Assembly (NCBI GenBank): GCA_035578905.1
Contig: JAQJVL010000693.1
Location: forward strand, 375,813 to 439,812
Direction of reading: 5' to 3'
DNA length: 64,000 bases
Source: Stictocephala bisonia
Lineage: Eukaryota > Arthropoda > Insecta > Hemiptera > Membracidae
The position numbers were made by a program, and so were the translations under genes. Under the pieces are notes generated by a model. The model was not told where the DNA came from and ran no database searches. It saw nothing but the letters and a program-made list of their open reading frames with translations. How positions within the stretch are numbered: the first letter of the stretch is position 1; every line of letters begins with the position of its first letter. Below, in pieces: positions 41,740-52,999 of this stretch.

Positions 41740-42860
41740 GGACGTTCCTAAACTCTCAGTCAGTCGCTTTGCAAGTCGAGTGTTACAGTGGCTTGTTTTC
41801 TAACTTTTTTTAGGTGTTACTCTTTCATGGCTTTAAAAATGGCAGAATTTAAATTCAAGGTAGGGATAGAAGGTATAATTTTAAATAGTCAAAGTAGGGA
41901 GATAGTATCTAATGTTTATAAATTTATGAGAGAAGAGTGTAACAATGGTGTGACAATACCGATGCAGAAGGTGAGAGCGGACCGCAGCAACCGGAGTGTC
42001 TCTACGGACCGACAAAGAACTAGAATCCATAAAAGTAAGTGAAGTACAACAAATCTCTTTTAACACCTAAAATACCAATAAGAGACAGACCCATTGCTGG
42101 GTTATACAATTTTCATGAATATATTGTTTGCAGAGTCGTTAACGATTTTTATATAACAGAAAAAAGGCTGCCAACGGCAAAACTGTTACAAAATTCTCTA
42201 AGAGAAAAACTAAATTTTGAAGGACATGTTTCAAGTGTCCATAGGACTAAAATAAATATAGGGTTTACCTGGAAAATGACAGAAAATAACCGGATATTCC
42301 CATTGAAAAGACAGAGATTAGGGAAAAGAGAATCACCTACCTTCAGTCAATAAAGAATATCAGATCAGAGGGTAGACCTATAGTGTACATAGATGAGAGT
42401 TATGTATGTTCGGTCATGTATCAGGAAAAATGTGGTCGGATGGATCCTCTAATATTTTGCATACACCATTATCTAAAGGTGAGAGATTGATTATAGTCCA
42501 TGCTGGAGGGGAACAAGGGTTTGTTCCAAACGGTTTGACTATGTGGAAAGCTGGGACAAAAACTGGAGACTATCATGACAATATGAGCAAAAGAAATTAT
42601 ACTTTATGGGTCAATAATCAATTATTACCTAATGTACAGCCCAATACAGTATTGGTTACTGATAACGCAAAATGCCACAATAAACAAATCGATTAAGCTC
42701 CAACCTCTGTAGCAGGTCCACCTAATTGATGATAAAATTAATTAGATTTAAAAAATGCAAATTATTTTAATGAGGAAATAGGTGCATTTGATTAAAATAA
42801 ATACCGAACATTCAAATTATATTCGGCAATTATAGCAAATTAATAACCAACAAATATAAG
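41740..42860 (+). pseudogene. Decayed Tc1/mariner (IS630-type) DDE transposase
   Basis: An apparent start at ATG 41827 (MALKMAEFKFKVG) opens a helix-turn-helix-like N-terminal stretch. A shifted frame has VVNDFYITEKRLPTAKLLQNSL, another GRPIVYIDESYV (first Asp at 42392), another WSDGSSNILH, SKGERLIIVHAGGEQGF, TGDYHDNMSK and LPNVQPNTVLVTDNAKCHN (second Asp at 42661). This order is that of a DDE_3 transposase family widespread in insects. At least three frameshifts and, after 42694, many stops remove function. The region of the third acidic residue is not readable. An initiator-like CTCAGTCAGTCGC at 41755 could be the old promoter. Confidence 0.8.
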
Positions 42861-43147
42861 GAATTAAGTAAGCAAAATTATTTAAATGGTAGTCATCCGA
42901 GACACCATAGTAAACAATATTTCAAACAATGCAGTGGAGATAGGAACAAGTCGAGACCTGTTCAGTTTTGCGTCCCGGACTAGTCCATTCCAAGGGGAGT
43001 TGACATGCCACAAAGTGACAACCAAGTTAAGCAAAAGACATGGTTAGTTGACAAATAAATATGGGCAACAGGTGGCAGCATCTATCAGACCACATCTATC
43101 AGAGGACATATACTGAGTCTTCATTTCATTTTCTGCTGGTCCCTCAA

Positions 43148-43300
43148 CTGGTGCTCTATGGTAAGGCTAAACCCCGTAAGTCCAGGGCATGAATGTTTCC
43201 AGGCTCTATGACAGGCCTAACCTCCGTAAGTACAGGTCCCGAATGTTTCCAGGCTCTATGGCAGGCCTAACCTCCGTAAGTCCAGGGCCTAGTATATACT
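43148..43300. repeat. 50-bp tandem repeat, 3 copies
   Basis: GCTCTATGG/GCTCTATGA occurs about 43152, 43203 and 43253, each followed by CAGGCCTAACCTCCGTAAGT-like sequence. No coding. Confidence 0.8.
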
Positions 43301-43776
43301 TGAACGTCGTTAGGATTACAAATACACGTAAAGAAAGATAAAAAATATGACTCTTGTAGGCTGATGGAATACATTTAAATGGCTTCTACAAGTAAAGTGT
43401 TCTGTAAGGCCTACATTGGATAAAAAATATATAAAATAAAAAAGCCCTTGGTAAGTTTGTACGGGTAGGATTCTCTAAGTAAAGTGATGTCTAGACTTAC
43501 AGAGGGACCCAAAAAAAGTATAAAAGATAAATACAAAAGTAATATTAGGAGATAGCAAATTTGTATGGAGTGGCTACCACCGTAACTTGCGATGGTTGGG
43601 GCAACTTACAATAAACAATAGTGAGACTAGGCCTCCTGGGGACACTCACTATAGTAAAAAATGAGCTGAGATCAGTACTTCTTGGGTGGTTATGGAAACC
43701 TGATCTATTACAACCCCCTGCGTTCTGTTCGTGCACAAGGTAGGGGACGACGCTCTATTTTCAGAATGTCCTGCCG

Positions 43777-43810
43777 TATAAATACGGCAGTTTTTACGTG
43801 AATTGTCAGT
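43777..43810 (+). promoter_or_regulatory. TATA box plus initiator of the RING pseudogene
   Basis: TATAAATA at 43777-43784 and the arthropod initiator TCAGT at 43806-43810, with A at 43808 placing TATA at -31. An ATG (43821) and a splice donor CAG|GTAACA (43836) follow within 30 nt. Spacing is ideal. Prediction only. Confidence 0.6.
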
Positions 43811-45347
43811 TGTGGCAAGGATGACGGGTTTTCAGGTAACATATCTAGTTAATTTTGTTGTCATTGTGTCTGTGCTTGGATCTCCACCTATTCAGACTTC
43901 ACCCTCAACCACCAATGCCACTACCAGCACCTGTATCACCACTACTACCACCTAGGAGAGCAGGTAAAACATTTATTTTTTTTTTTTTTTTATATAAGTT
44001 AGGGGCTAATGTGAATTAACATGAGGGTGGTCGTATTATGTTCTTTTCAGAGACGAGGCGTTGAAACTATGCGTCAGAATTCCCTTCTGATGATACGATT
44101 AACCTCACAAACACACAGGTAACTTCCAAACCATTATTATTATTATTATTGTTATTAGGGGATTTTCCATGATTGATATTATAATAATTATTATCTGTAG
44201 GCGGAAGAAGAATCTCAAGAGGAGATCGCTGGTACTTCCACTGGCTGGATACAAACATCCACTTAATTTATGAATAGGGCCCAACAAATTACAGAGTTGT
44301 GTATACCTTATTAGCTTTAACAATATTTAACTACCGGTTTAAGTACTTACAGGTTATCGTATTTCACAGGATACCGAGGGCAGTGTGGCCATAATAAATA
44401 AATAAATAATAAATAACGTTTATATTTTGCAAGCGTTCTCTGCAAGACACAATACTCTGATTTACAAGGAAACTCTTGTCGTAGCATACAGGTAAATAAA
44501 CATTGACAAACAGACTAACAGTGACTGTGTTGACATCAAACGCTCCTGCACGGCCAGAAAGGCCCTCAATACTGACTAGCGGTACCATTAATGTAAGTTT
44601 AAATCAATATTATTTGGTATACCACAATTTAGTTGTTAAACTCCTCACTATGACATTTTTTCCCTGTAGGTACCAACGTGATTGAGATCACGCACTCGTA
44701 CAGCCAGATGTCTGGCATGTCAGCAGGAAGCAAGCAAGCAGCCATTGCAAGAGTACGTGCTCAACATATTTCTGGAGGTAAGCTAATAATGTTTCTTTAC
44801 TACTACTAGTGTTACTAATAGAGTGGATCAATTCATATTTTGTTTTAATTTTTAGCAACATTGTGGGTGCGAGAATGGACGTTTGGAGGAGTTGCTGCAG
44901 GTGGTCCTTCATGCCCGGAGAGACTTCAGGGAAATGCTGTGGGTTTCCAATCACCTCCTATAGGATACTGCATTGGATCTAGCACTCTCAATATGGCACT
45001 TCATGCGGAACACCCTGGAGAGTCTCTTAGTGCACGTCGGTGAGCGGCTGGAGAGGGCTGACCCACGTCCAGCTGTGGAAGAGGAGGATGAGTCCATCGC
45101 TCCACAGCAGGTCCAGTGCTGAGTCTGTTTTTCAAGGCTACCCACTATTGCATTCGTGCCATGCGGACACGTTCTATGCCAGTATTGCGCTTCCAGGCTA
45201 TTTCGCTGTCCAATCTCCAGAACACCAATAGTTGGTGTTAGGAAATGTGATAGTTGGAAAGGTGAGGTTAGGAAATTTGGTGGGAAACATGGGCACTGCC
45301 ATAATGGTGACGTCATAAAAAATGGACCAATCAGAGCTCAGGCCTAA
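43808..45347 (+). pseudogene. Multi-exon RING-finger (E3 ligase-type) pseudogene
   Basis: Predicted exons: 43808-43835 (short ATG exon), 43896-43963 (Pro-rich QPPMPLPAPVSPLLPP), 44051-44118, 44201-44231 (acidic; weak donor), 44522-44592, 44670-44777 (CLACQQEASKQPLQEYVLN) and 44856-45347. From exon 2 on the phases agree. The last exon has a Leu-rich helix region (ENGRLEELLQVVLHARRDF), an acidic linker (AVEEEDESIAPQQ) and a C-terminal RING-HC core, RLPTIAFVPCGHVLCQYCAS then RCPIS. In-frame stops: TGA 44062, TGA 44679, TAG 44961, TGA 45120; the last one lies between the first two RING Cys. The final RING Cys is Ser. Exons 1 and 2 are also out of phase. So it no longer encodes a working RING protein. 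A host E3 copy or a transposon-carried gene are both possible. Confidence 0.65.
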
Positions 45348-47577
45348 AGATGGGCTCCTCCTACTGTAGACTACGGAGTTTTTTTCACGACACGATATAA
45401 TAATATAGATATAAAAATTTTCAAGGTAAAAATAAGTAGTAAAGTTGTAAAAAGTTGATTTTTACAAATTCAATAAATCAACCTTGTTATACAATGTATA
45501 AATTTAAAGAAATGTATCTATCTGAACAAAAATTCCTTTTATAGAAAATATTTAATAACGGCATCATTATCATGAAACTTAATAGCCGTTGTGCCCGCTA
45601 AAATACAGCATGTAGAACGCCTGCGAACCAGAGTTAGGCAAGCGACCGTGTTCGTACAAGTATGTAACTATTAATACAAAATACTGTTGTAACACGCTTA
45701 GTGTACAACAAATTGCGTTAGGGAGGCAACTAGTATTTTATTGTGCGATTTAATATAAAAAACATAATGTATTAGATAATGGAATGAAGTGGTATAGTAG
45801 GCTGCATAAAAATGTCATTTCCGTGAGCAAATTTTAGAGCTTTAAAACATACTTTGCATTTTGTTAAGTTATACTCAAGTTAAATTTATTACAGAAGGAA
45901 GTTGCTATTTTATATCTAATATTAAGTTACAAAATAAGTTATTAGGGCCTAATTGAAAATACTTAGCTGTGTCTGAAAAAAATATTAATAATTTTCATGA
46001 AAATTACCAAATATTCACTATTCATAATTTTTTTTAACAATTATAAATGTTAAGTTGTATTCATAAATGATAACTCTCAATGCAAAACTATTTAAATTAC
46101 TTTAGGCTATGTAAAACAAGATTTTCTATGACCTAAACATCACCATGTGTAAGACCGTTTACACCCTCTATGAATTCCCTTGAAACCACAAGTTAATTAA
46201 TTACATTTTGTGTAATGGGTTTTGAAAGCACACACCTTACACCTGATATTATCTATTACACAATAGATCAAAGTAAATAAGAATAAAGAAGCTCAGGACG
46301 AAAAACGTTGCTTCACTGACTCCTAGATCACTACTTATTTTTCTTTCAATAATTCCATAACTATTGTAAAATAAATCGGAAATAGTACAGTTTTTTATGC
46401 TAAATATATTGTTGTACATATTCTTTATACATTTTAAAATATGCAGTACATTCTTTATCCTGACATCTAGTAATTGTTTTATTAGGACTGATATGTTTCG
46501 ATAAAAACTAGAGAATATAAGTTTGAAATTATAGTGTTAAAGATTACTGATTAGCTTATCAACTAATTAACTATGTAAAATTAAGTAGATTTAATGGATA
46601 TAGATAAATTTTATTTAAACATTTTAAATTTAGTTTCAGGAAAGGCATGTTGTTTTCTATGCCAATAAATATAATTATCTGGTTTGGAAAATACTAACTG
46701 AAAATGTTTCCTCGAAAACCCACTAACTGGCATCGCACTAAATAGCAAACACATTCATTAATAACACTCTCTTTGTTCCTACAGGTGTTAAGTACAATGT
46801 AGTGTTGTGATGGTTATAGGAGTGGGAAAACAGGTAGAAATACAGTGTCATTGTTGCTGAGAACATTCCGGAAACTAATTGGATGCTGGTAATTACATTT
46901 TGAGTCTCTGAAACTGTATTAGCCTAGTTCCTCTCGAACTAGGTTATATTAACACAAGTCCCATTTCGGCTTTTCTCGTACTTTATTTTCCATCAGTCTT
47001 TCAGTTATTAGCTAAAATGATATTTTAAAGCAACAGCTGTAACATTTCTAACTCAGCAAGGGACCATTTGCTACTTGTACATTTAATTTGTATGTGTTTT
47101 ATAAATAGTACCATAGATTTTCGTCCATTATATAAAGCATCAGGTTTAGGAGTCTTAACTAACCCATGAGCCTTTGGAAATTTATATAAATAATTTTTCA
47201 CTGTTTTCAAATATTGCCACTGATGTTCGCATCCCACCGGAAATTTCACGGTGTTGAGATGGTACGATATTAAAATCAACAGAAATTCTGTATTTTTCTA
47301 TCAAACAGTTTTTATCGGCCCTTCTTATAAGCTCAAAGAGTAAAAATAACCAAAACTAATATTACTTTGTAAAGTTTTTTTTTCTCATATGAAAATCAGC
47401 TGACTGGATTTTAAATAATTGACCCTAATTCTGGTTTGGGTCACTCTGGTATAATTAGGTGTAACAGTCTTCCAGGATCTTTTTAAAAGTCATCACACGA
47501 TAACTTTTCCTATCACCACTTAACAAGGAAGCTACAATAAACTGAAAAAAGTGAATAGAAACTGTCAATATACCATC
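45348..47577. other. Intergenic AT-rich DNA, nothing recognised
   Basis: No coding, RNA gene or repeat structure that I can support. Confidence 0.55.
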
Positions 47578-48362
47578 TACAAGTCTCATGACCTAATTAA
47601 GTTACATATCAAATGTTATGTGCTACTGGACTGGATGGACCATGCAGTTACCTGCAAAACGTATCTGTTGGCTCTCCAAGTTGATCCTACAACAGTGTGA
47701 CACAAGTCTGCAAGTCTCATGACCTAAGTAGGTTACATATAAGATGTTATGTGCTACTGGGCTGCATGGACCATGCAGTTACCTGCAGAACGTATCTGTT
47801 GGCTCTCCAAGTTGATCTTACATCAGTGTGACACAAGTCTACAAGTCTCATGACCTAAGTAGGTTACATATCAGATGTTATGTGCTACTGGGCTGCATGG
47901 ACCATGCAGTTACCTGCAGAACGTATCTGTTGGCTCTCCAAGTTGACCTTACAACAGTGTGACACAAGTCTACAAGTCTCATGACCTAAGTAGGTTACAT
48001 ATCAAATGTTATGTGCTACTGGGCTGCATGGACCATGCAGTTACCTGCAGAACGTATCTGTTGGCTCTCCAAGTTGATCTTACAACAGTGTGACACAAGT
48101 CTGCAAGTCTCATGACCTAAGTAGGTTACATATCAGATGTTATGTGCTACTGGGCTGCATGGACCATGCAGTTACCTGCAGAACGTATCTGTTGGCTCTC
48201 CAAGTTGATCTTACAACAGTGTGACACAAGTCTGCAAGTTTCATGACCTAAGTAAGTTACATATCAGATGTTGTTGTGTGCTACTGGACTGCATGGACCA
48301 TTCAGTTACCTGCAGAATGTTTCTGTTTGCTCTCCAAGTTGACCTTACAACAGTGTGACATA
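47578..48362. repeat. 131-bp tandem repeat, 6 copies
   Basis: AAGTCTCATG (or AAGTTTCATG) occurs at 47581, 47712, 47843, 47974, 48105 and 48236, exactly 131 bp apart. The copies are nearly identical; the first and last are most diverged. Most units carry the palindrome CTGCATGGACCATGCAG. Confidence 0.97.
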
Positions 48363-48943
48363 AAAATGTGCACCTCTAGTATTTTTATATATGTTACGAG
48401 CACCCCCGTTGTGGCTTTGCCCACAAACTTTCAAATTGTATACATAATATATATGAAATTAATAATTGTCTTAGTTTAAATTACAAGTATTTGTAAATAC
48501 TAAAGCATTTTAGTTTATGGACTTAGGATAAAAAGTTGTGTAAGAAGCAGAAGATATGCCAATTTATTTTGCATTTTTTTATCATATATAATAAAAGCGT
48601 AAATTATCAAAAATTTTAAAGAGTACGTGATAATATGTTTTTTCACATTTATGTATTATAGGTTCCTTCGTATACGTCGTTTATCCCTTTAATTCTCTCC
48701 ATACTTGGCCAGAAGTTTGCCATCACGATATATTTTAAACTCGAAGGGGTAATGTCTCCTGCTGCCTTGAGCTCACAAGAAGTACCGCAAGTCTCACATC
48801 GTATATATATAGTAGCTTATTGGAGTATTGTTGGCTTACCCGGTTCATAGTGAACTGTTTGAACATCTGCTAGTTTTTAGACACGTGCTTACGATAGCTA
48901 CCCATACCTCAGACACTAAAGAGTGTACTATATAAGACATGGA

Positions 48944-48980
48944 GTGTGATCTTGGGCATGCACCATCTCCAAGATCACAC
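48944..48980. repeat. Perfect 12-bp stem hairpin
   Basis: GTGTGATCTTGG (48944-48955) pairs with CCAAGATCACAC (48969-48980) across a 13-nt loop. It is preceded by CTATATAAG (about 48928) and followed by a donor-like GGTGAGTAA. Confidence 0.75.
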
Positions 48981-49399
48981 GGTGAGTAATATCCTCACCA
49001 TCTACGACTACATTCACAGCTTCAACTATGACTTGAAAAAAGGCAAGAAAAATAATATGAGTCATATAAAAAATGAAAATGATGAAACCACTCTTCTAGG
49101 GAATTATTATGTACAGGTTAACTTCAGTTACACAAACCTCAGAAAGAATTATTTACGTACCTTGATTTTAATATACATAAAATTGATGGTACAACTAAAA
49201 ACAATTCAAACAAATTTGTTAACAAATCAAATATAATACAATAATTAATCACATACCTAACAAATTTGTGTCATGTATATGTTTTATGTATCATCTGTTT
49301 TAAATACATTATTAAATTAATACCAATGTTATTCTTATGGGAATAAGTGGAACGTTTGCGAGGCTGATTCTACACCTCAGAAATGGAATTTCAAAAAAA

Positions 49400-49660
49400 T
49401 CCTTTCTTAGCACGCACTAAGACCATAAAATGAAGGTACTATAAAAATTTCAAGTAGCTGTCTTATATGGTTTACGTTGTTGTTGATTTTAGATCGGCCT
49501 CTATGTGTTTCTTATGGAGAGGTGTAAACCTTTTTAACACAAATCATAATTTTTGCACCTCAACATTAAAATTTCACTAAATCATTACTTAGCACGCACC
49601 TAGACCCTAAAATGCAGATACTGTCAAAATTTCAAAATACTATCTATTGTGGTTAAGGCT
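49400..49660. repeat. Two diverged ~80-bp blocks 180 bp apart
   Basis: CTTAGCACGCACTAAGACCATAAAATG (in parts) near 49405 recurs as TTAGCACGCACCTAGACCCTAAAATG (in parts) near 49589, each followed by an AATTTCAA block. Old tandem duplication or repeat pair. Confidence 0.6.
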
Positions 49661-50649
49661 CTGCATTGATTTTTAATTTTTCACTTCTCCTTTTATAAAT
49701 ATAGATTTTTATGGTTTTTTGAACGAAATCTTTTGATTATATTTCTCCTAGATATTGTGATTGAGTGCAAGGTTTACGTATTTTGTTTTCAAGTGGAAAC
49801 TGGTTACTCTTGTCTTCGAAGATTCAGGTTCTATTTCCAGGCAAAAATTTAATAATAGTCTACAATGACGGAAATTTCAAATTAGGGTTACTTCGGTTTC
49901 TAATTACTTATGTTCAAATACTTCATTAATAATGTTAGTGTAAAAATCTTGTTGAACATTTATAATGGATTGGTGGAAGTATATACAAATACATTAGGCA
50001 AGATAGAAGCAAGTACCTTAATGAAATGGTCAAAAATATATTTATTTGCTTCCAAGGTTATCTTTTACTAGCACTAATAAAAGAAAAGTTCAAAAAAATC
50101 CCAAAAGAAAAGTCCCAAACATAACTAGTAACCATTTGCTTTATACTGCACTAGTAGCTGGTATTTTCGCTTCAGAAGTTGATAAGAAGAAAATTGACAC
50201 ACTCTCAAGAAAAGACGTTAGCACAAAGACCCAATAAAAATACTCTTGTACGTGATTTGACAAGTGATTAGGTAATACTACCGAATATGTGAAATAAGTA
50301 AATTTTTGTTAGTTCAATTTGGGCCTCCAAGTATGTCATATAATGTTTTAAAAATATTTTTAGCTAATTTTTTAGCTTTTAGGATAAGCAACGGTTCCAA
50401 TCATTATCTATATTGGCAAGTCTTTCCACTTCCACTTTAGACGTTCCTCCAGCGCTTGAGCTATGGGAATAAAGCTCTGGATGTTCCATTCAGCTGGTCC
50501 GATTGATTCTTGTTGTGTTACTTTGTAATTATTGGTCTCAGAATAAGTGTAAGCCTCAGCAGCAATGTCATCTATGTGACGAGATTCTTGATTTTCTTTC
50601 CTTTCAATTCTTGACGATCTGTATTTTTTATGGTGTTCATTACTGATAT

Positions 50650-50780
50650 ATATTAATTAGCTACATATCACATAGTTTTTTAAAGGTATTATATTTCGGT
50701 TTTATAATCTGTTTGGCTTCAGATTTTAAAGCCAAAATATACATTTTTAACAAATTATTTGATGTGTAGCTAATTAATAT
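50650..50780. repeat. Small inverted-repeat element (~130 bp)
   Basis: TATTAATTAGCTACATATCA at the left and TGATGTGTAGCTAATTAATA at the right are near-perfect reverse complements. Inner GGCTTCAGATTTTAAAGCC adds a second small stem. Confidence 0.7.
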
Positions 50781-52935
50781 TGGAACTTTTCTTTTACTTT
50801 TACCCTGAGGGAATCAAGAACTTAACCCAGGGGTGGCAGGGGAATATAAATATTATGTCACTGACGGTTGATTGAAAGGCCACTTCTGGATATAATAAAT
50901 TATATAGATTTATGCTATATTAAGAAATAATATTGCATTGCGCAGAGCAGAGAGGAGTTTTCAGAAAAGGCCCCCACTCTGTGAATATTGTCTATGCAAT
51001 ACATGTTAAATTTAGAAAAGCTAGATGCACTTAAGTTAAATTATATTAGTTTAGGATGTGTTACGTCAGGATATGTAGGGCAGGGTAAGTTTACGTGCTC
51101 GAGCGGTGGGGAGAGGGTGTAAAACCCTGGTAACTGGTCCTAAACTTGTGCAAGCTTCCTATACGTGTTCGTCATTGCCTCATATAATTTGTACTTATAT
51201 ACAAGATCAGCATATAAACTAGCAAGTTTCTGGTTTCTATGAAAAATGTGTAAGAAGTAGCCTCTTATACAAATACATTGACAATTACAATTAAATAACA
51301 TACATTTATTAAATCTACAGTACACAGTAACAATTATGGAATCGGGTGAAAAAAAACCATTTAGACGAAACTATATTGAGCAGTATGTAAAAAATGAAGA
51401 TAATCTTGTTAAAAAAACATTTAAAAATGAAACATTACACATTTAAATTAACTTAATGTTTAAAAAGCTTTAAACTGTCATTTGTTTAAGTGCTTGTCAC
51501 GTTTACACGATCGCTTTGGCTTACAAACAAATCCCTCCAATTAATTAGTGAAGTGTAGAATCTCGGAACCAGCTGAAAAACTTCAGTGGAGTTTCTCATG
51601 TTGTTTGGACAGAAAGGAAGAATAATGCATTCTGGCCATAATGGAGGACCCTGTATGATTAATAACGCGCTGTCACTGAAGTTTCCTTCCTTTAGTGATA
51701 TACTTTTAGTTCCACCAAATTTACTAGAGTTATTTACTAAGCAATAAACTAAGAATAGTAATATATTAAATAATACGCCTTAGTAGATTCCAGTAGTTTA
51801 TACTAAACATTTTATAATACCAAATTTTGAAATAATGCCATAAAACTTCTGCGAAATCAGTGTGTACTAAACATTTTAAGTAAACGATGTTCTACTGACA
51901 GATAATCTCACTAAACAGAAATTTATTCCAAGGTAGGAATGTTGTTGAATCAACAAATACAAATACATATCAAGACAAAAAACATAATCTAGACAAACTG
52001 CTTGGATGATTTTTATTTAAAATTAAGCTACATATTTTTCGAAAAAAAAATCTGGCGTTTTTTTCGAGTTTTTGCCATTGAATCAGTATTTTATTACTGT
52101 ACTGACATTTCGGTTGCTGTTTATGCTGTACTGTGTCATTTTTTTGTCTTATTTGGTACAAAACTTACAAAATGTTGATTGATTATATAATTTTGAACTT
52201 ATAATCAATTTGAATTCGATTGTTATTATCACGTATAACTCCAATGGGACCAAGCGAGGTTCAATCATTGCTATTTTTGTGAGTTGTATTTTCTTTTGCC
52301 GATATGTTATTTATTCAATCTTTTTGTATAAGTACTCTTTCTTTTGCTAAGTTTTAGAGGTTATTTTTCCTGTCACCCACACCTGATGTTTCCTTCATGT
52401 AGTCCGATTTGTCTTGTTATTTTATATTTTACACCTTCTGCTTAATTAATACCTTATTTAATAAAATAGACGGATTTTTTAATGTTTTGGGCCTACTTTG
52501 ATTTTAATAAAATTTCACTATTTCCTTTGTCTAATGGGTTCTATTCTCTTTTAAATATAAACATGACATTTTAGACTTCTTTTTCTCTTTCCAGAATGTA
52601 TATTTATATTTTACAGACCTTCTATTTTATGATTTAGGACTTATAATATTATTAAATTATACTGTATATAGATTTAAAATTCATTATTTATTAGACTTAA
52701 TGTCTTAATATATCTACAATTAAGTTTAGACAGATTAACTGGGTCAAATTGTTAGATCTTTTACAAACGTGTTTCAAAAAAATAATTACAAATGAAATTG
52801 AAACATTCTGGAACATTTATTGCGTAGGCCTGAGTGTTGCATACTTAGATAAAGATTATTTTACTGTAAATATTTTATGTTGGTATAAAAGCAGTTCTAA
52901 TCTTTAGAGTACACTTCATTTACACCTTTTTCAAT

Positions 52936-52969
52936 GGATCCTTAATTAATGATAGTGAATTAAGGATCC
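52936..52969. repeat. 12-bp inverted repeat
   Basis: GGATCCTTAATT and AATTAAGGATCC are perfect reverse complements, separated by 10 nt. Confidence 0.75.
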
Positions 52970-52999
52970 CCTTTTAATTTCTTATACTTTATGTTAAAA

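Noticed and set aside
44105..44323. Minus-strand frames opposite RING pseudogene exons
   Set aside because: Low complexity (poly-Ile/Asn from ATT repeats) and antisense to a phase-consistent exon set.
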